A stretch of DNA of 64,000 nucleotides from Nocardia paucivorans NBRC 100373 (GCF_000308675.1 NZ_BAGE01000001.1:62001-126000), one strand, 5' to 3'; shown: positions 18,609 to 31,073, counted from the stretch's first letter. The notes: generated by a model not told the origin, from the letters alone. Numbers and translations are program-made.

Positions 18609-21600
18609 ATGACGCAACTTCCTGGCCACAGGTCGCCCGGACCCATCGGGCTCTACGACCCGGCGAACGAGCACGACGCCTGCGGCGTCGCATTCGTTGT
18701 CGATATGCACGGTCGTCGTAGCCGTGACATTGTCGACAAGGCTATTACGGCTCTGTTGAATCTGGAGCATCGAGGTGCCGCCGGCGCCGAGCAGAACTCC
18801 GGCGACGGCGCCGGCATCCTGATCCAGGTCCCGGATCGCTTCTTCCGGGCAGTGGTCGACTTCGAGTTGCCCCCCGAAGGTTCCTACGCCACCGGTATCG
18901 CCTTCCTGCCGCAGGCCCGTCGGGAAGCGGCCCTGGCCGCCTACCGCGTGGACAAGATCGTCAAGGAAGAGGGCCTGGCGGTACTCGGCTGGCGCGAGGT
19001 GCCCATCGACGAATCGTCGCTGGGTGCGCTCGCCCGCGACGCCATGCCGACCTTCCGGCAGATCTTCATCGGCTCGCCCGCCGGGTCCGCCGAACAGCTG
19101 TCCGGAATGGACCTGGAGCGGCGCGCCTATGTGATCCGCAAGCGGGTGGAACGCGAGCTGGGCAAATCCGGTCCGGGCGAGGGTGCGGTCGGCCGGGAAA
19201 CGGTTTACTTCCCGAGCCTGTCCGGGCAGACCTTCGTCTACAAGGGCATGCTCACCACCCCGCAGCTGCGGGCGTTCTACCTGGATCTGCAGGACGAACG
19301 GGTGGAAAGCGCCCTGGGCATCGTGCACTCCCGCTTCTCCACCAACACCTTCCCGTCCTGGCCGCTGGCCCACCCGTTCCGCCGGGTCGCGCACAACGGT
19401 GAGATCAACACCGTCACCGGCAACGAGAACTGGATGCGGGCGCGAGAGGCGCTGCTGCGTTCGGAGGTGTTCGGTTACGACTCGGCGGGTAAGAACCGGC
19501 TGGAGAAGATCTTCCCGGTCTGTACCCCCGGTGCCAGTGACACCGCGCGCTTCGACGAGGTCCTGGAACTGTTGCACCTGGGCGGACGCAGCCTGCCGCA
19601 TGCGGTGCTGATGATGATCCCCGAGGCCTGGGAACGCAACGAGAACATGGACCCCGCTCGGCGGGCGTTCTACGAGTACCACTCCATGCTCATGGAGCCG
19701 TGGGACGGTCCGGCCTCGGTGTGCTTCACCGACGGCACTGTGATCGGCGCCGTGCTCGACCGCAACGGCCTGCGTCCCAGTCGGATCTGGGTGACCGAGG
19801 ACGGCCTGGTCGTCATGGCCTCCGAGGTCGGTGTGCTCGATATCGACCAGTCCAAGGTGATCAAGAAGGCCCGTTTGCAGCCGGGCCGAATGTTCCTGGT
19901 CGACACCGAACAGGGTCGGATCGTCGACGACGAGGAGATCAAGGCGAAACTGGCCGCCGAGCACCCCTACCGGGAATGGCTCGAGGCCGGGGTCAAGCAC
20001 CTGTCCGATCTGCCCGACCGTCCGCATGTGCATATGCCGCACGACCGGGTGCTGATCCGGCAGCAGATCTTCGGCTACACCAACGAGGAACTGAACCTGC
20101 TGATCTCGCCGATGGCCCGCACCGGGGCCGAGGCGCTCGGCTCGATGGGCACCGACACCCCGATCGCCGTGCTCTCGGCGCGGCCGCGACTGCTCTTCGA
20201 CTACTTCTCCCAGCTGTTCGCGCAGGTCACCAACCCACCGCTGGATGCCATCCGGGAAGAGGTGGTGACCAGTCTGCGTCGGCATATCGGCCCGGAGGCC
20301 GACCTGCTGCACCCCACCCCGGACTCGTGTAAGCAGATCGCCATCGAGCAGCCGATTCTGGACAACGACGAGCTGGCCAAGCTGCTCCACATCAACGACG
20401 ACGGCAGTCATCCCGAACTGCGTTCGGTGGTGGTGCGCGGTCTGTATCCGGTGGCCGAGGGCGGTGAGGGGCTGCGCAAGGCGCTGGAGGCGATCAATAC
20501 CCAGGTCTCGGCCGCGATCGACGGCGGGGCCCGGATCATCGTGCTGTCCGACCGTGAGTCCAACGAGAAGCTGGCGCCCATTCCGTCGCTGTTGCTCACC
20601 TCGTCGGTGCATCACCACCTGGTCCGCGAGCGCACTCGGACCATGGTCGGTTTGGTGGTCGAGGCCGGTGACGCCCGTGAGGTGCACCATATGGCCATGC
20701 TCGTCGGCTTCGGCGCCGCTGCGATCAACCCCTACATGGCCTTCGAGTCCATCGAGGACATGCTCGAACGCGGTGTGCTGCAGATGCCGGACAGCACCGC
20801 GAGCACCGACGGCAAGGCCGGGTTGGCCGCCGACTACCGCAAGGCGGTCGCCAACTACAACAAGGCCGCCGGCAAGGGTGTGCTGAAGGTGATGTCCAAG
20901 ATGGGCATCTCCACTCTGGCCTCCTACAACGGCGCCCAGCTGTTCCAGGTGATCGGTCTGTCGCAGGAGCTGGTGGACGAGTACTTCACCGGTCTGCGCT
21001 CGCACCTGGGTGGTATAGGGCTGGACGAGATCGCCGCGGAGGTGGCGGCCCGGCACCGGATCGCTTTCCTGGAGAACCGCAACGAGCGCGCGCACCGCGA
21101 GCTCGAGGTCGGCGGTGAATACCAGTGGCGGCGTGAGGGCGAATATCACCTGTTCAACCCGGACACCGTCTTCAAGCTGCAACATTCCACCCGCACCGGG
21201 CAGTACTCGATCTTCAAGGAGTACACCAGGCTGGTGGACGACCAGTCCGAGCGGCTGGCCTCGCTGCGCGGTCTGTTCAGGTTCAAGACCGGCGTGCGTT
21301 CCCCGATCCCGATCGAAGAAGTCGAGCCGGCGAGTGAGATCGTCAAGCGGTTCTCCACCGGCGCGATGAGCTACGGCTCCATCTCCGCGGAGGCGCACGA
21401 GACGCTGGCCATCGCCATGAACCGTCTCGGCGGTCGCTCCAACTCCGGTGAGGGCGGTGAGTCGCCGGCCCGTTTCGAACCGGAGGAGAACGGCGACTGG
21501 CGGCGCAGCGCGATCAAGCAGGTCGCCTCGGGTCGATTCGGTGTGACCGCGCACTACCTGACCAACTGCACCGATATCCAGATCAAGATGGCCCAGGGCG

Positions 21601-23279
21601 CCAAGCCGGGCGAGGGCGGTCAGCTGCCCGCGCACAAGGTGTATCCGTGGGTCGCCGAGGTGCGGCATTCGACACCGGGTGTGGGTCTGATCTCGCCCCC
21701 GCCGCACCACGACATCTACTCGATCGAGGACCTGGCGCAGCTCATCCACGATCTGAAGAACGCGAACCCGCAGGCGCGGATTCACGTGAAACTTGTCGCG
21801 GAGCCCGGTGTGGGTACCGTCGCGGCGGGTGTGTCCAAGGCGCATGCCGATGTGGTGCTGATCTCCGGCCATGACGGTGGTACCGGCGCGTCGCCGCTGA
21901 CCTCGCTCAAGCACGCCGGTGGCCCCTGGGAGCTCGGTCTGGCCGAGACCCAGCAGACGTTGCTGCTCAACGGTCTGCGCGACCGGATCGTGGTGCAGGT
22001 CGACGGCCAGATGAAGACCGGCCGCGATGTCATGATCGCCGCGCTGCTCGGCGCCGAGGAGTACGGTTTCGCGACCGCTCCGCTGGTGGTGTCCGGCTGC
22101 GTCATGATGCGGGTCTGCCACCTGGACACCTGCCCGGTTGGTGTGGCCACGCAGAACCCGATTCTGCGGCAGCGGTTCACCGGTAAGCCGGAATTCGTCG
22201 AGAACTTCTTCATGTTCATCGCCGAAGAGGTTCGGGAACTGCTGGCCCAGCTGGGCTTCCGCACCCTGGACGAGGCCATCGGCCGCGTCGATCTGCTCGA
22301 CACCACCAAGGCCAAAGAGCACTGGAAGGCGAGCAAGCTGGATCTGTCGCCGATCCTCGACGATATCGAGACGGCGTTCATGTACCAGGACCGTCGCCGC
22401 ACCAAGGAGCAGGACCACGGTCTGGACCGGGCGCTGGACAACGAGCTCATCGCGCAGAGTCGCGACGCGCTCGAATTCGGCAAGCCGGTGAAGATCGAAA
22501 CCAAGATCACCAACGTGAACCGGACGGTCGGTACCATGCTCGGCCACGAGGTGACCAAGCTCTACGGTGGCGCCGGCCTGCCCGACAACACCATCGACAT
22601 CACCTTCACCGGTTCCGCGGGCAACAGCTTCGGCGCGTTCGTCCCGGCGGGTATCACGCTGCGGGTGCGCGGTGACGCGAACGACTATGTCGGCAAGGGT
22701 CTTTCGGGTGGACACCTGGTGGTGCGCCCGGCCCCGAACGCACCGGCGGATTTCGCCGCGGAGCGCAATATCATCGCGGGCAATGTGATCCTGTTCGGCG
22801 CGACCAGCGGTAAGGCGTTCATAAGCGGTGTGGTCGGCGAACGATTCGCGGTCCGCAACTCCGGCGCCATCGCGGTGGTCGAGGGTGTCGGTGACCACGG
22901 TTGCGAGTACATGACCGGCGGTCGGGTCGTCATCCTCGGCGAGACCGGACGCAACTTCGGCGCCGGTATGTCCGGTGGTATCGCGTTCGTCTACGACCCC
23001 GACGGGGTGTTCCCGTCCCGGGTCAACCCCGAACAGAGCGATGCCATCGAGCCGTTGTCCGGGGACGACTTCGGTTGGCTGCGCGACATCATCACCGAGC
23101 ATCGCGACCAGACCGCGTCGGCTGTCGCCGAGCGGATTCTGAGTGACTGGTCGCAGCAGGTGAACCACTTCGTGAAAGTTATGCCACGCGAGTACAAGAA
23201 GGTACTCCTCGCTATCTCCGAGGCTGAGAAGAGTGGCAAGGACGTCGACGAGGCGATCATGGAGGCCGCTCGTGGGTGA
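18609..23279 (+). CDS. gltB: Glutamate synthase (NADPH) large subunit
   Basis: GOGAT alpha subunit, 1556 aa. It transfers the glutamine amide to 2-oxoglutarate. The class II glutaminase domain begins at Cys25 (EHDACGVAF), implying removal of a 24-residue propeptide. The central and FMN-synthase domains follow, with [35 protein letters not shown] and the 3Fe-4S cysteines in [13 protein letters not shown] near 1163-1174. A C-terminal beta-helix ([17 protein letters not shown]-like repeats) ends it. The ATG after GAAGGCAGAGGC is chosen because homologues begin just before [10 protein letters not shown]. It overlaps gltD by eight bases. Confidence 0.98.
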   Translation: MTQLPGHRSPGPIGLYDPANEHDACGVAFVVDMHGRRSRDIVDKAITALLNLEHRGAAGAEQNSGDGAGILIQVPDRFFRAVVDFELPPEGSYATGIAFLPQARREAALAAYRVDKIVKEEGLAVLGWREVPIDESSLGALARDAMPTFRQIFIGSPAGSAEQLSGMDLERRAYVIRKRVERELGKSGPGEGAVGRETVYFPSLSGQTFVYKGMLTTPQLRAFYLDLQDERVESALGIVHSRFSTNTFPSWPLAHPFRRVAHNGEINTVTGNENWMRAREALLRSEVFGYDSAGKNRLEKIFPVCTPGASDTARFDEVLELLHLGGRSLPHAVLMMIPEAWERNENMDPARRAFYEYHSMLMEPWDGPASVCFTDGTVIGAVLDRNGLRPSRIWVTEDGLVVMASEVGVLDIDQSKVIKKARLQPGRMFLVDTEQGRIVDDEEIKAKLAAEHPYREWLEAGVKHLSDLPDRPHVHMPHDRVLIRQQIFGYTNEELNLLISPMARTGAEALGSMGTDTPIAVLSARPRLLFDYFSQLFAQVTNPPLDAIREEVVTSLRRHIGPEADLLHPTPDSCKQIAIEQPILDNDELAKLLHINDDGSHPELRSVVVRGLYPVAEGGEGLRKALEAINTQVSAAIDGGARIIVLSDRESNEKLAPIPSLLLTSSVHHHLVRERTRTMVGLVVEAGDAREVHHMAMLVGFGAAAINPYMAFESIEDMLERGVLQMPDSTASTDGKAGLAADYRKAVANYNKAAGKGVLKVMSKMGISTLASYNGAQLFQVIGLSQELVDEYFTGLRSHLGGIGLDEIAAEVAARHRIAFLENRNERAHRELEVGGEYQWRREGEYHLFNPDTVFKLQHSTRTGQYSIFKEYTRLVDDQSERLASLRGLFRFKTGVRSPIPIEEVEPASEIVKRFSTGAMSYGSISAEAHETLAIAMNRLGGRSNSGEGGESPARFEPEENGDWRRSAIKQVASGRFGVTAHYLTNCTDIQIKMAQGAKPGEGGQLPAHKVYPWVAEVRHSTPGVGLISPPPHHDIYSIEDLAQLIHDLKNANPQARIHVKLVAEPGVGTVAAGVSKAHADVVLISGHDGGTGASPLTSLKHAGGPWELGLAETQQTLLLNGLRDRIVVQVDGQMKTGRDVMIAALLGAEEYGFATAPLVVSGCVMMRVCHLDTCPVGVATQNPILRQRFTGKPEFVENFFMFIAEEVRELLAQLGFRTLDEAIGRVDLLDTTKAKEHWKASKLDLSPILDDIETAFMYQDRRRTKEQDHGLDRALDNELIAQSRDALEFGKPVKIETKITNVNRTVGTMLGHEVTKLYGGAGLPDNTIDITFTGSAGNSFGAFVPAGITLRVRGDANDYVGKGLSGGHLVVRPAPNAPADFAAERNIIAGNVILFGATSGKAFISGVVGERFAVRNSGAIAVVEGVGDHGCEYMTGGRVVILGETGRNFGAGMSGGIAFVYDPDGVFPSRVNPEQSDAIEPLSGDDFGWLRDIITEHRDQTASAVAERILSDWSQQVNHFVKVMPREYKKVLLAISEAEKSGKDVDEAIMEAARG

Positions 23280-24741
23280 CACCCAGGGATTTCTGAAGTA
23301 CACACAGCGGGAGTTGCCCGCCCGGCGTCCGGTGCCGTTGCGCCTGATGGACTGGAAAGAGGTCTACGAGCAGGGCTTCCCGCACGAGACCCTGCAACGC
23401 CAGGCCAGCCGGTGCATGGACTGCGGTATCCCGTTCTGCCACAACGGTTGCCCGCTGGGCAATCTCATCCCGGAGTGGAACGACCTGGTCTACAAGGACC
23501 GTTGGCGCGATTCCATCGACCGGTTGCACGCGACCAACAACTTCCCGGAATTCACCGGTCGGTTGTGTCCGGCGCCGTGTGAGGCGTCCTGTGTGCTCGG
23601 TATCAACCAGGACCCGGTGACCATCAAGCAGGTCGAGATCGAGATCATCGAGAACGCCTTCGACGAGGGCTGGGTCGCGCCGGTGTACCCGACCCGGTTG
23701 ACGGGTAAGAAGGTCGCCGTCGTCGGCTCCGGGCCGGCGGGTCTGGCCGCCGCTCAACAGTTGACCCGCGCCGGACACACCGTGACCGTGTTCGAGCGGG
23801 CCGACCGGATCGGCGGGCTGCTGCGCTACGGCATTCCGGAATTCAAGATGGAGAAGCGCTTCATCGACCGCCGGCTGGCGCAGATGGAGGCCGAGGGCAC
23901 CATCTTCAAGACCGGGGTGAACGTCGGTGTCGATATCACCGCCGATCGGCTGCGCGAACAGTTCGACGCGATCGTGCTGGCCGGTGGTGCCACCGTGGCC
24001 CGGGATCTTCCGATCCCGGGACGCGATCTGGACGGTATCCACCAGGCCATGGAGTACCTGCCGTGGGCCAACCGGGTGCAGCACGGCGATCCCGTCACCG
24101 ATGGTGACGGTCTGCCGCCGATCCACGCGCGCGGTAAGAAGGTCGTCATCATCGGCGGTGGCGATACAGGTGCCGACTGCCTGGGTACCGCGCACCGCCA
24201 GGGCGCGGCCACCGTGCACCAGTTCGAGATCATGCCGCGTCCACCGGCCGAGCGGGCCGGCTCCACCCCGTGGCCGACCTACCCACTGATGTACCGCGTG
24301 TCCTCGGCGCACGAAGAGGGCGGCGAACGGGTGTTCTCGGTGAACACCGAGCGGTTCATCGGCGCGGATGGCAAGGTCACCGGCCTGGAGGCGCACGAGG
24401 TGACAATGGTCAACGGTCGCTTCGAGAAGGTGGAGGGCACCGACTTCACGCTCGAGGCCGATCTGGTGCTGCTGGCCATGGGCTTCGTCGGACCCGAGAA
24501 GTCGGGGCTGCTCAACGATCTGGGGGTTGGTTACGACCAGCGCGGAAATGTGCAGCGCGACAAGAATTGGGCCACCAATGTGCCCGGTGTTTTCGTCGCC
24601 GGTGATATGGGTCGCGGTCAGTCGCTGATCGTCTGGGCCATTGCCGAGGGGCGTTCCGCTGCCTCCGCGGTCGACCGTTACCTGGAAGGTGAGACCGCGC
24701 TGCCGGCTCCCATCACTCCCACCATGGTCGCCCAACGCTGA
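23272..24741 (+). CDS. gltD: Glutamate synthase (NADPH) small subunit
   Basis: GOGAT beta subunit, 489 aa. It passes electrons from NADPH through FAD and 4Fe-4S clusters to GltB. The N-terminal Fe-S ligands are C48-C51-C56-C60 ([13 protein letters not shown]) and a second set in [10 protein letters not shown]. The FAD site [10 protein letters not shown] is near 152 and the NADPH site GGGDTGADC near 290. The closing [21 protein letters not shown] is typical. The GTG start lies inside the end of gltB with GGAGG six bases upstream, so the two subunits are co-translated. Confidence 0.98.
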   Translation: MGDTQGFLKYTQRELPARRPVPLRLMDWKEVYEQGFPHETLQRQASRCMDCGIPFCHNGCPLGNLIPEWNDLVYKDRWRDSIDRLHATNNFPEFTGRLCPAPCEASCVLGINQDPVTIKQVEIEIIENAFDEGWVAPVYPTRLTGKKVAVVGSGPAGLAAAQQLTRAGHTVTVFERADRIGGLLRYGIPEFKMEKRFIDRRLAQMEAEGTIFKTGVNVGVDITADRLREQFDAIVLAGGATVARDLPIPGRDLDGIHQAMEYLPWANRVQHGDPVTDGDGLPPIHARGKKVVIIGGGDTGADCLGTAHRQGAATVHQFEIMPRPPAERAGSTPWPTYPLMYRVSSAHEEGGERVFSVNTERFIGADGKVTGLEAHEVTMVNGRFEKVEGTDFTLEADLVLLAMGFVGPEKSGLLNDLGVGYDQRGNVQRDKNWATNVPGVFVAGDMGRGQSLIVWAIAEGRSAASAVDRYLEGETALPAPITPTMVAQR

Positions 24742-24760
24742 ATTACGCTCGCGAGCAAGG

Positions 24761-24796
24761 CGCCTGCCGGATTCATTCCGGCAGGCGTCTTTTTAT
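24761..24796 (+). terminator. Intrinsic terminator of gltBD
   Basis: An 11-bp perfect GC-rich stem (CGCCTGCCGGA / TCCGGCAGGCG) with a five-base loop is followed by TCTTTTTAT, 20 bases after the gltD stop. It is a classical rho-independent terminator. Confidence 0.93.
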
Positions 24797-24977
24797 ATGA
24801 CCGAAATAGGACGCGCTGGTTTTCCGTATGGCGCGGTGGGTTGAGTGGCCTTATTGTTATCTTCCGGAGTGGCCCGGACACGGATGTGAACGGCGCGGTT
24901 CTCGATGTATCCGTCGGGTCACGGACGTGGCGATATCGAAGGGCCTCCCGGGCGAGGCAGTAGGGAACTGGAGCGGT

Positions 24978-25877
24978 ATGCGGTTGAAAAGGATTGCCGC
25001 GGCCCTGGGTGCATGTGCGACGGTCGCATCCGGATTGGTATTCGGTAGCGGCGCGGCATCGGCGGCACCCGGCTGCCCGAGTCTGTATGTGGTGGCGATC
25101 CCGGGCACCTGGGAAACCGGCCATGATCGGACACCGCAGCCCGGCATGTTGGCCGGGGTCACCCGTGGTCTGCCATCCTCGGCAAAAGTCGATTACGTGA
25201 CCTACGCGGCCACCGCTTTCCCTTGGGAGGGCGACGTTTACGGTAAGTCCAAGAAAGAGGCCGTGGACAATGCGCGCGGTATGATCTCGGCCATGGCGCA
25301 GCGCTGCGGGGCGACCAAGATCGCCCTGGTCGGTTACAGCCAGGGTGCCGACGCCGCCGGTGATCTCGCCGCCGAGATCGGCACCGGACTCGGCGTCGTT
25401 CCGCCCGATCGCATTGCCGGGGTGGGGCTGATCTCCGATCCGCGTCGGTCGCCGACCGATATCCAGGTCGGTACGCCCGCGCCCGGCGCCGGGGCCAGCG
25501 GCCCGCGGGTAGGTGGTTTCGGCTGGATCAGCGACCGAGTGCGGACCGTCTGCGCCGTGAACGACCTCTACTGCTCGACGGCCCCGGACGATTTCGTCAC
25601 CCGCTTCGCGGGGTTCCTCGTGCAGATCTCCGACGCCAATCCGGCGAATCTGTGGCGTTATCAGCTGGAAGCGGCGGCCATCGTCAATGATCTGATGCGG
25701 CACGGCGGGGTGCCGGCCCTGCATCAGCAGCTCAGCGAAAGCGCAACCGAGCGGCGGGCCAAGGAGCTGGAGCAGTTCTACAAGTCCCAGGCCCACAACA
25801 GCTACGGCAGCTATCAGGTGGGTGGCGGTCAGACCGCTGTTTCCTGGATGCACAACTGGATCGCCGGTATGGCCTGA
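24978..25877 (+). CDS. Secreted cutinase-family serine hydrolase
   Basis: 299 aa with a clear Sec signal peptide (about 1-30, cleavage after GAASAA). The alpha/beta-hydrolase of the cutinase family shows the nucleophile elbow GYSQGAD (Ser near 118), the CAVNDLYC motif carrying the catalytic Asp and a disulfide, and a His in the AHNSYG motif near the C-terminus. Mycobacterial cutinase-like proteins act on lipids, esters or thioesters at the cell envelope; the substrate here is unknown. The ATG at 24978 follows GGAG, and the earlier upstream frame has no signal-peptide logic. It is flanked by strong terminators, so it is monocistronic. Confidence 0.9.
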   Translation: MRLKRIAAALGACATVASGLVFGSGAASAAPGCPSLYVVAIPGTWETGHDRTPQPGMLAGVTRGLPSSAKVDYVTYAATAFPWEGDVYGKSKKEAVDNARGMISAMAQRCGATKIALVGYSQGADAAGDLAAEIGTGLGVVPPDRIAGVGLISDPRRSPTDIQVGTPAPGAGASGPRVGGFGWISDRVRTVCAVNDLYCSTAPDDFVTRFAGFLVQISDANPANLWRYQLEAAAIVNDLMRHGGVPALHQQLSESATERRAKELEQFYKSQAHNSYGSYQVGGGQTAVSWMHNWIAGMA

Positions 25878-25900
25878 TCCGAACCACGGACCTTCGACTC

Positions 25901-25944
25901 GAACGGCCGCCCGACCCAGGTTTGGGTCGGGCGGCCGTTCGTTT
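25901..25944. terminator. Bidirectional terminator between cutinase and histidine phosphatase genes
   Basis: An 18-bp perfect inverted repeat (GAACGGCCGCCCGACCCA and complement) with a four-base loop is followed by GTTTG on the plus strand. It lies between convergent genes and can serve both. Confidence 0.88.
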
Positions 25945-25970
25945 GCGGTGTGGCGTCGCCGATCGGGTGT

Positions 25971-26645
25971 TCAGGAACGCGAAGTCATATTGCGGGGCAG
26001 CAGATCCCAGACATGACCGTTCTCGTTCACCGTCGCCGCGGTGCGTCGACCGGTCCGGGAGAACAGAATTCGGGTGATGGAGCAGTAGTCGATCGGAAAG
26101 GTCAGCGGCCGGGACAGACCGAGTAATTCCTGCAGGGTGACATTGATGACCCCGCCATGGGTGAAGGCGACCACGGTATCGGTCGGTTCGGTGGTCGAGG
26201 CGATCTCGGTTATCGCATCGTGTACCCGCATGCGAAATGCGTCCGCATCGATTTGCGTCGGTAGGAAACCGGCCTTGATCCGCTCGTAGGATTCCCGGTG
26301 ATCGACCTTGGCGTCCTCGATCGGAATATAGAACGGAAGGTCACGGTCGTATTCGGCCAGATCATCGACGATATCGACGGACAGTCCCAGCTTTGCGGCC
26401 AGCGGTGCGGCCGTTTCCCGAGCCCGTCGCTGCGGACTGCTGATCACCCGGACGATCCGATGGTGGTCCAATGCGGTCGGCACTCGCTCGGCTTGTTCGA
26501 CCCCGATCGGAGCCAGGGCCGGGTCGGCGGCCGACACCGTCCTCGAAGGAGCCGATTCCGTGGCGGCGGGCAGCGATGTTTCCGATTCGGTAGCGGCCTG
26601 CTCGATCCGCTGGGGCTGCGCATGGCGAACGAGTATCAACTGCAC
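25971..26645 (-). CDS. Histidine phosphatase superfamily protein
   Basis: 224 aa. The phosphoglycerate-mutase fold is shown by LILVRHAQ (catalytic His near residue 8), SSPQRRARETAAPLA and VVAFTHGGVINV (second His). About 30 extra Ser/Ala/Glu-rich residues follow the RHAQ motif. The true substrate of these enzymes cannot be read from sequence. The GTG at 26645 starts directly before QLILVRH; upstream codons in frame offer no better ribosome site. It converges with the cutinase gene. Confidence 0.82.
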   Translation of the reverse strand: MQLILVRHAQPQRIEQAATESETSLPAATESAPSRTVSAADPALAPIGVEQAERVPTALDHHRIVRVISSPQRRARETAAPLAAKLGLSVDIVDDLAEYDRDLPFYIPIEDAKVDHRESYERIKAGFLPTQIDADAFRMRVHDAITEIASTTEPTDTVVAFTHGGVINVTLQELLGLSRPLTFPIDYCSITRILFSRTGRRTAATVNENGHVWDLLPRNMTSRS

Positions 26646-26816
26646 TCGATCAACTCTGCCCCATCCCGGCGCCCGCCACCATTCGGGTATCACCGGACAG
26701 ATACCGGATATCGACGCGGCCGCCCGGTCCCGCCGAGGACGGGTGGACAGCACTCGGCCCGACCCGCGAGTTCGCGAGCCGGGCCGAGGTGATGTATTCG
26801 ACCGCGCGGACCGGTG

Positions 26817-27203
26817 TCACCAGCCTTGGGGCGGGGGCGGCGGATATTGACCGCCACCCTGTGGTGGGTGGGGATTGTTCGGATTCTGGGGGTAGCCACC
26901 CTGCGGCGGGTAGGGGTTATTGGGGTCCTGGGGATAACCGCCCTGCGGTGGATAGGGCTGTTGCGGAAATTGTCCGGGAGGCTGTTGGTTGTTGTTCTTC
27001 CGTTTCATCAGGAGGATCAGACCGACGATCAGGAGGACAACGATCACGCAGCAGAGCAGGCCGAACAGTCCGAAGCCGCCGCGACCTTTACTCCTACTCC
27101 GTTTACGAGCCTCGTATTCCAGCGCGGATGTCAGCACATCCGGGCTCGCCCAGGTCGAATGATCCAGCAGACTCGCATTGGTGAGCAGGTCAAGATGGTA
27201 CAA
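26817..27203 (-). CDS. Small single-span membrane protein with Pro/Gln-rich tail
   Basis: About 128 aa from a TTG start preceded by GGGG. A short N-terminal part (DLLTNASLLDHSTWASPDVLTSAL) leads to a basic stretch (ARKRSRSKGRG), one hydrophobic helix of about 24 residues containing two cysteines (LLCCVIVVLLIVG), then KRKNNN and a tail of YPPQGGYPQDPNNP repeats. Many actinobacteria have such proteins; I do not know its function. The start is not certain, since a run AGGAGGAGG sits further upstream without a matching start codon. Confidence 0.6.
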   Translation of the reverse strand: MYHLDLLTNASLLDHSTWASPDVLTSALEYEARKRSRSKGRGGFGLFGLLCCVIVVLLIVGLILLMKRKNNNQQPPGQFPQQPYPPQGGYPQDPNNPYPPQGGYPQNPNNPHPPQGGGQYPPPPPQGW

Positions 27204-27310
27204 AGAAAACCCCGATCTGGATGGTATCCGGACGCCTCCTCCTGCGTCCTGGCTCGTTCCCACCCTACTGGCGCCACCAGGGATGGGGAATATTTCCGGC
27301 GCTGCCGGAT

Positions 27311-30300
27311 TCAGCGTGGTTTCACCAATGGGAACGGGAGGGTTTCGCGAATACTGCGGCCGGTGATCAGCATGACGAGTCGATCCACGCCCATCCCGAG
27401 CCCACCGGTCGGTGGCATGGCGTGTTCGAGCGCCAACAGGAAGTCCTCGTCGAGTTCCATTGCGTCCGGGTCGCCGTGGGCCGCGAGCAGCGATTGTTCG
27501 GTGAGCCTGCGCCGCTGCTCCACCGGGTCGGTGAGTTCGCTGTAGGCGGTGCCGAGTTCGACTCCCCACGCCACCAGATCCCAGCGCTCGGTGACGCCGG
27601 TAATACTGCGATGTTGCCTGGTCAGCGGCGATACCGAGGTGGGGAAGTCGATATAGAAGGTGGGTTCCTCGGTGCGCGACTCGACCAGATGCTCGTACAT
27701 CTCCAGCACCATTTGGCCGGCGTCCCAGGCGTGTTGATAGGGCACTTCGGCCTTGTCGCACAATACGCGCAGTTCCTCCACCGGCGTCGCCGGGGTGAGT
27801 TGGGTTCCGATCGCCTCGGATACCGCGCCGTGCACCGTTTTCACCCGCCAGTCACCGGAGATGTCCACCTCCGCGAAGGTGCCGTCGCCATTCGGTCGCA
27901 ACACCACCATCGCGCCGTTCGCCGCGATCGCGGCCTCCTGGATGAGTCGGCGGCAGATGTGCATCATGCGCTCGTAGTCGCTGTGCGCCTCATAGGCCTC
28001 GAGAATGGTGAATTCGGGGTTGTGACTGTAATCGACGCCTTCGTTGCGGAAAGTCCGTCCGATCTCGAACACTTTCTCCATACCGCCCACACACAGCCGC
28101 TTGAGATATAACTCCGGCGCGATGCGCAGATAGAGGTCGAGATCGTAGGCATTGATATGGGTGGCGAATGGTGTCGCATTTGCGCCACCGTGTACCTGCT
28201 GCAGGATCGGTGTCTCCACCTCCAGATATCCCAGCGAGTTCAGCGAGTCGCGCAGCGAACGCAGCACGGCGCTGCGTTTGGCCAGCACCTCCCGAATATC
28301 GGTATTGATCGCCATGTCGAGGTAGCGCTGCCGCACCCTGACCTCGGGATCGGTCAGCCCTTCCCATTTGTTCGGCAGCGGATGCAGACATTTGCCCAGC
28401 ATCCGCCAATCCGCCGCGAGCAGGGACAGCTCACCGCGTCTGCTGTGTCCGAGTCGGCCGCTCACTTCGATCAGATCGCCCAGATCGAAGAACGCGCCGA
28501 ATTCGGCGCTGCGCTCGATCCCCACCCGGTCGCGTTCGATGAGCAGCTGAATATCTCCGGTCCAGTCCCGGATCAGCGCGAAAATCACCCCACCGTGGTC
28601 GCGGATGCGCAGCAATCTCCCACAGACCCGGACCGTAGTGCCCAGCGGAGAATGTCGGGCCGCAGCGATGGTGTGCGTGGGCGGGTAGGCGACCGGATAC
28701 GGGTCGATCTGCGCGGCGGCCAGACGCGCGAGCTTGTCCATGCGCACCTTGACCTGCTCCGGTCGCCGCGGCGCTCGTGTTTCCACCGCCCCTTCGACGA
28801 GATCGGGCGCGCTGCCGTCGGGGTGCAGTCCGGTGAGGGTCGCGGGTACCGATGTGCGCACACCGGTGTGGGCCATCGCCTCCGGTTCCCTACCGAACCG
28901 CGGCAGGAAACCCTCGGCCAGTGCGGCGGCCACCGCGACTCGTGGCAGCTGTCTGGATTCTTCGAACATGAAGAACCGGGGCACCCAGCGCGGCCGGTAT
29001 TTCGCATTCGAGCGGTACAAGGCCTCCAACTGCCACCAGCGGGAGAAGAACAGCAGTACGCCACGCCACAGCCGAAGTATGGGACCGGCCCCGATTCGCC
29101 CGCCCTCTTCGAATACCGAGCGAAATACCGCGAAGTTCAACGACACCTTGGTGATGCCGTACAACTCGGAATTCAGGGCGAGCTGGGAAATCATCAGCTC
29201 CATGACCCCGTTCGGACCGGTGGGGTCGCGACGCATCAGATCCAGTGAGACGCCGGTGCGTCCCCACGGGACCAGCGACAGCATACCCAGTACCCGGCCC
29301 TGGGCGTCGACCGCCTCGACCAGCAGACAGTCCGAGTCCAGCGGGTCACCCAACCTGCCGAGCGCCATGGAGAAGCCACGCTCGGTCTCGGTATCACGCC
29401 AGATGTCGGCGCGGGCGGCGATGCGAGTGAATTCCTCGGCGGGGATATCGCCGTGCCGGCGAATACGTACGGTGACGCCGTGCGCGCGCAGTCGGTTCGC
29501 GGCCTGACGCAGTGGTTTCATCTCGGCCCCCGCCAGGGAGAAATTCCGGGTGTCCAGAACGGCTTCGTCGCCGAGGCGTAAGGCCGAGAGTCCGGCCCGC
29601 CGATATGCCGTCGCGCCGAGCTCGCTCGCGCCCATCACCGCCGGCGCCCAGCCGAACCGATCGGCCAGCCGCAGCCACGCGTCGATCGCTTGTGGCCACG
29701 CCTCTTTGATGCCGATCGGGTCACCACCGGCCAGGCAGACACCCAATTCGACGCGATAGGTGATCGCCGCTTTGCCGCTGGGCGCGAATACCACCGCCCG
29801 GTCCCGTCGGGTAGCGAAGTAACCGAGCGAATCCTCCACATCGGAGCGTTGCAGCAGGCCGCGGATCGCCGATTCGTCGAGACCGGTCATCGCGTTCGCC
29901 GCCCGCTGGGAACGCAGCAGGACGACGACCGCCGCCAAGAGGGCGATGGCACCGAAAAGGCCGAGCAGGAAATTGACGAAGGGGTGCGGATGCCCATCGA
30001 AGTGCTCGTTCTCCGCCAGTACCGCCGCGGTTACGCGGTAGAGCGCCCAGGCGGGTCGCTGTATCCCGGGCGGGAGGCTGCCGGGAAACAACTCCACCAG
30101 AACCCAGCCCCACAATGTGCCGATCGCGAGGCCGCCGACCAATATCCCGGCCGCTTTCCACCCCGCGTCGCGGCGCACTTTCGTGTAGAACTCCGGCCAG
30201 GCCGCGACCAGGACGGCGAGTATCAACAGATGCACCACCAGGGCCACCAGCGCGTGCATATCGCCGTGTCGGACGACGGCCATGGCGTTGACCACCGCAT

Positions 30301-30631
30301 AGGAGCCGATATAGCCCAACAGGAGCCACCAGGCGACCCGTTTGCGACTGCTGATCGCGCCCGCGAGCAGGCCGACGATCAGCGCCCACATCAGGTTGGT
30401 ATCCGGCGCGTCGAAGTAATAGCTATCGATATAGTGACGCGGTGCTCGCATGAGAAAACGCAGTGTGGGCGAAAGACTCCACAGAAAACACAGCACCGCG
30501 AACACGCCGAGTATCGATCCCGCGATATGCGGCACTTCCGAAAAACGCCCGTGCCCCCGATGGGGAACGGGTGGTTTCGTTCGTTGTGCCGGACTTGTGG
30601 CTTCGAGGTGTTGTCGAGCCTGCGTGGACAT
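27311..30631 (-). CDS. lysX: Bifunctional lysylphosphatidylglycerol synthase / lysyl-tRNA synthetase LysX
   Basis: 1106 aa. It makes lysyl-tRNA and transfers lysine to phosphatidylglycerol, lowering surface charge and giving resistance to cationic peptides. Six or seven membrane helices (about 35-250) precede the DUF2156 transferase domain (about 270-590). An OB-fold anticodon domain (about 655-750) and a class II synthetase core follow, with motif 2 ([15 protein letters not shown]) and motif 3 ([11 protein letters not shown]). The fusion is known from mycobacteria. The ATG at 30631 is preceded only by CAGGTG; a TTG at 30727 would add 32 residues. Confidence 0.95.
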   Translation of the reverse strand: MSTQARQHLEATSPAQRTKPPVPHRGHGRFSEVPHIAGSILGVFAVLCFLWSLSPTLRFLMRAPRHYIDSYYFDAPDTNLMWALIVGLLAGAISSRKRVAWWLLLGYIGSYAVVNAMAVVRHGDMHALVALVVHLLILAVLVAAWPEFYTKVRRDAGWKAAGILVGGLAIGTLWGWVLVELFPGSLPPGIQRPAWALYRVTAAVLAENEHFDGHPHPFVNFLLGLFGAIALLAAVVVLLRSQRAANAMTGLDESAIRGLLQRSDVEDSLGYFATRRDRAVVFAPSGKAAITYRVELGVCLAGGDPIGIKEAWPQAIDAWLRLADRFGWAPAVMGASELGATAYRRAGLSALRLGDEAVLDTRNFSLAGAEMKPLRQAANRLRAHGVTVRIRRHGDIPAEEFTRIAARADIWRDTETERGFSMALGRLGDPLDSDCLLVEAVDAQGRVLGMLSLVPWGRTGVSLDLMRRDPTGPNGVMELMISQLALNSELYGITKVSLNFAVFRSVFEEGGRIGAGPILRLWRGVLLFFSRWWQLEALYRSNAKYRPRWVPRFFMFEESRQLPRVAVAAALAEGFLPRFGREPEAMAHTGVRTSVPATLTGLHPDGSAPDLVEGAVETRAPRRPEQVKVRMDKLARLAAAQIDPYPVAYPPTHTIAAARHSPLGTTVRVCGRLLRIRDHGGVIFALIRDWTGDIQLLIERDRVGIERSAEFGAFFDLGDLIEVSGRLGHSRRGELSLLAADWRMLGKCLHPLPNKWEGLTDPEVRVRQRYLDMAINTDIREVLAKRSAVLRSLRDSLNSLGYLEVETPILQQVHGGANATPFATHINAYDLDLYLRIAPELYLKRLCVGGMEKVFEIGRTFRNEGVDYSHNPEFTILEAYEAHSDYERMMHICRRLIQEAAIAANGAMVVLRPNGDGTFAEVDISGDWRVKTVHGAVSEAIGTQLTPATPVEELRVLCDKAEVPYQHAWDAGQMVLEMYEHLVESRTEEPTFYIDFPTSVSPLTRQHRSITGVTERWDLVAWGVELGTAYSELTDPVEQRRRLTEQSLLAAHGDPDAMELDEDFLLALEHAMPPTGGLGMGVDRLVMLITGRSIRETLPFPLVKPR

Positions 30632-30802
30632 CACCTGACCAGTCTGTACACAGGGATGTCGGATATGCCATGCCTCTGGCGCGGCGTGTTCGTCGTCCTC
30701 GTGCGCCACTATCGTTGTCGCCGACAAAGGGAGGTGCTCGATGTCGTCGACGGGATGGGGTGGTGTTCGGCGAGTCCGAAAGGGGGAGTATGTATTTACT
30801 TC

Positions 30803-31024
30803 ATGTCAGAACCAGTCGATGTACCGATCGATGACGAAATCATCCGACTCGGTCAATTCCTGAAACTGGCCAATCTGATCGACTCCGGATCGGAGGCCAA
30901 AACGGTGATCGCCGCGGGACTGGTGCGGGTGAACGACGAGGTCGAGTTACGGCGTGGTCGGCAGTTGCAGGTCGGTGATGTGGTCACCCTGGCCGGTCAC
31001 CGGGCGCGGGTCGCCGCAGGATAG
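30803..31024 (+). CDS. S4-domain RNA-binding protein (YaaA/YlxR-like small S4 protein)
   Basis: 73 aa, made of one S4 domain: [46 protein letters not shown] is the family pattern, though I keep the exact subfamily open. S4 domains bind structured RNA in ribosome assembly or quality control. The ATG is chosen as the first in frame; the GGGGGAG element lies 14 bases upstream. It is divergent from lysX and converges with the RraA-like gene 49 bases on. Confidence 0.8.
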   Translation: MSEPVDVPIDDEIIRLGQFLKLANLIDSGSEAKTVIAAGLVRVNDEVELRRGRQLQVGDVVTLAGHRARVAAG

Positions 31025-31073
31025 TGTGCGGCCGGCGCGCGAGGACGCCGACCGTCTTCCCTGCGTGACCAGG

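Noticed and set aside
18306..23303. Giant minus-strand reading frame as a gene
   Set aside because: It covers gltB exactly, its amino acids (His/Arg/Val-rich, no domain) mirror gltB codons, and gltB has every catalytic motif.
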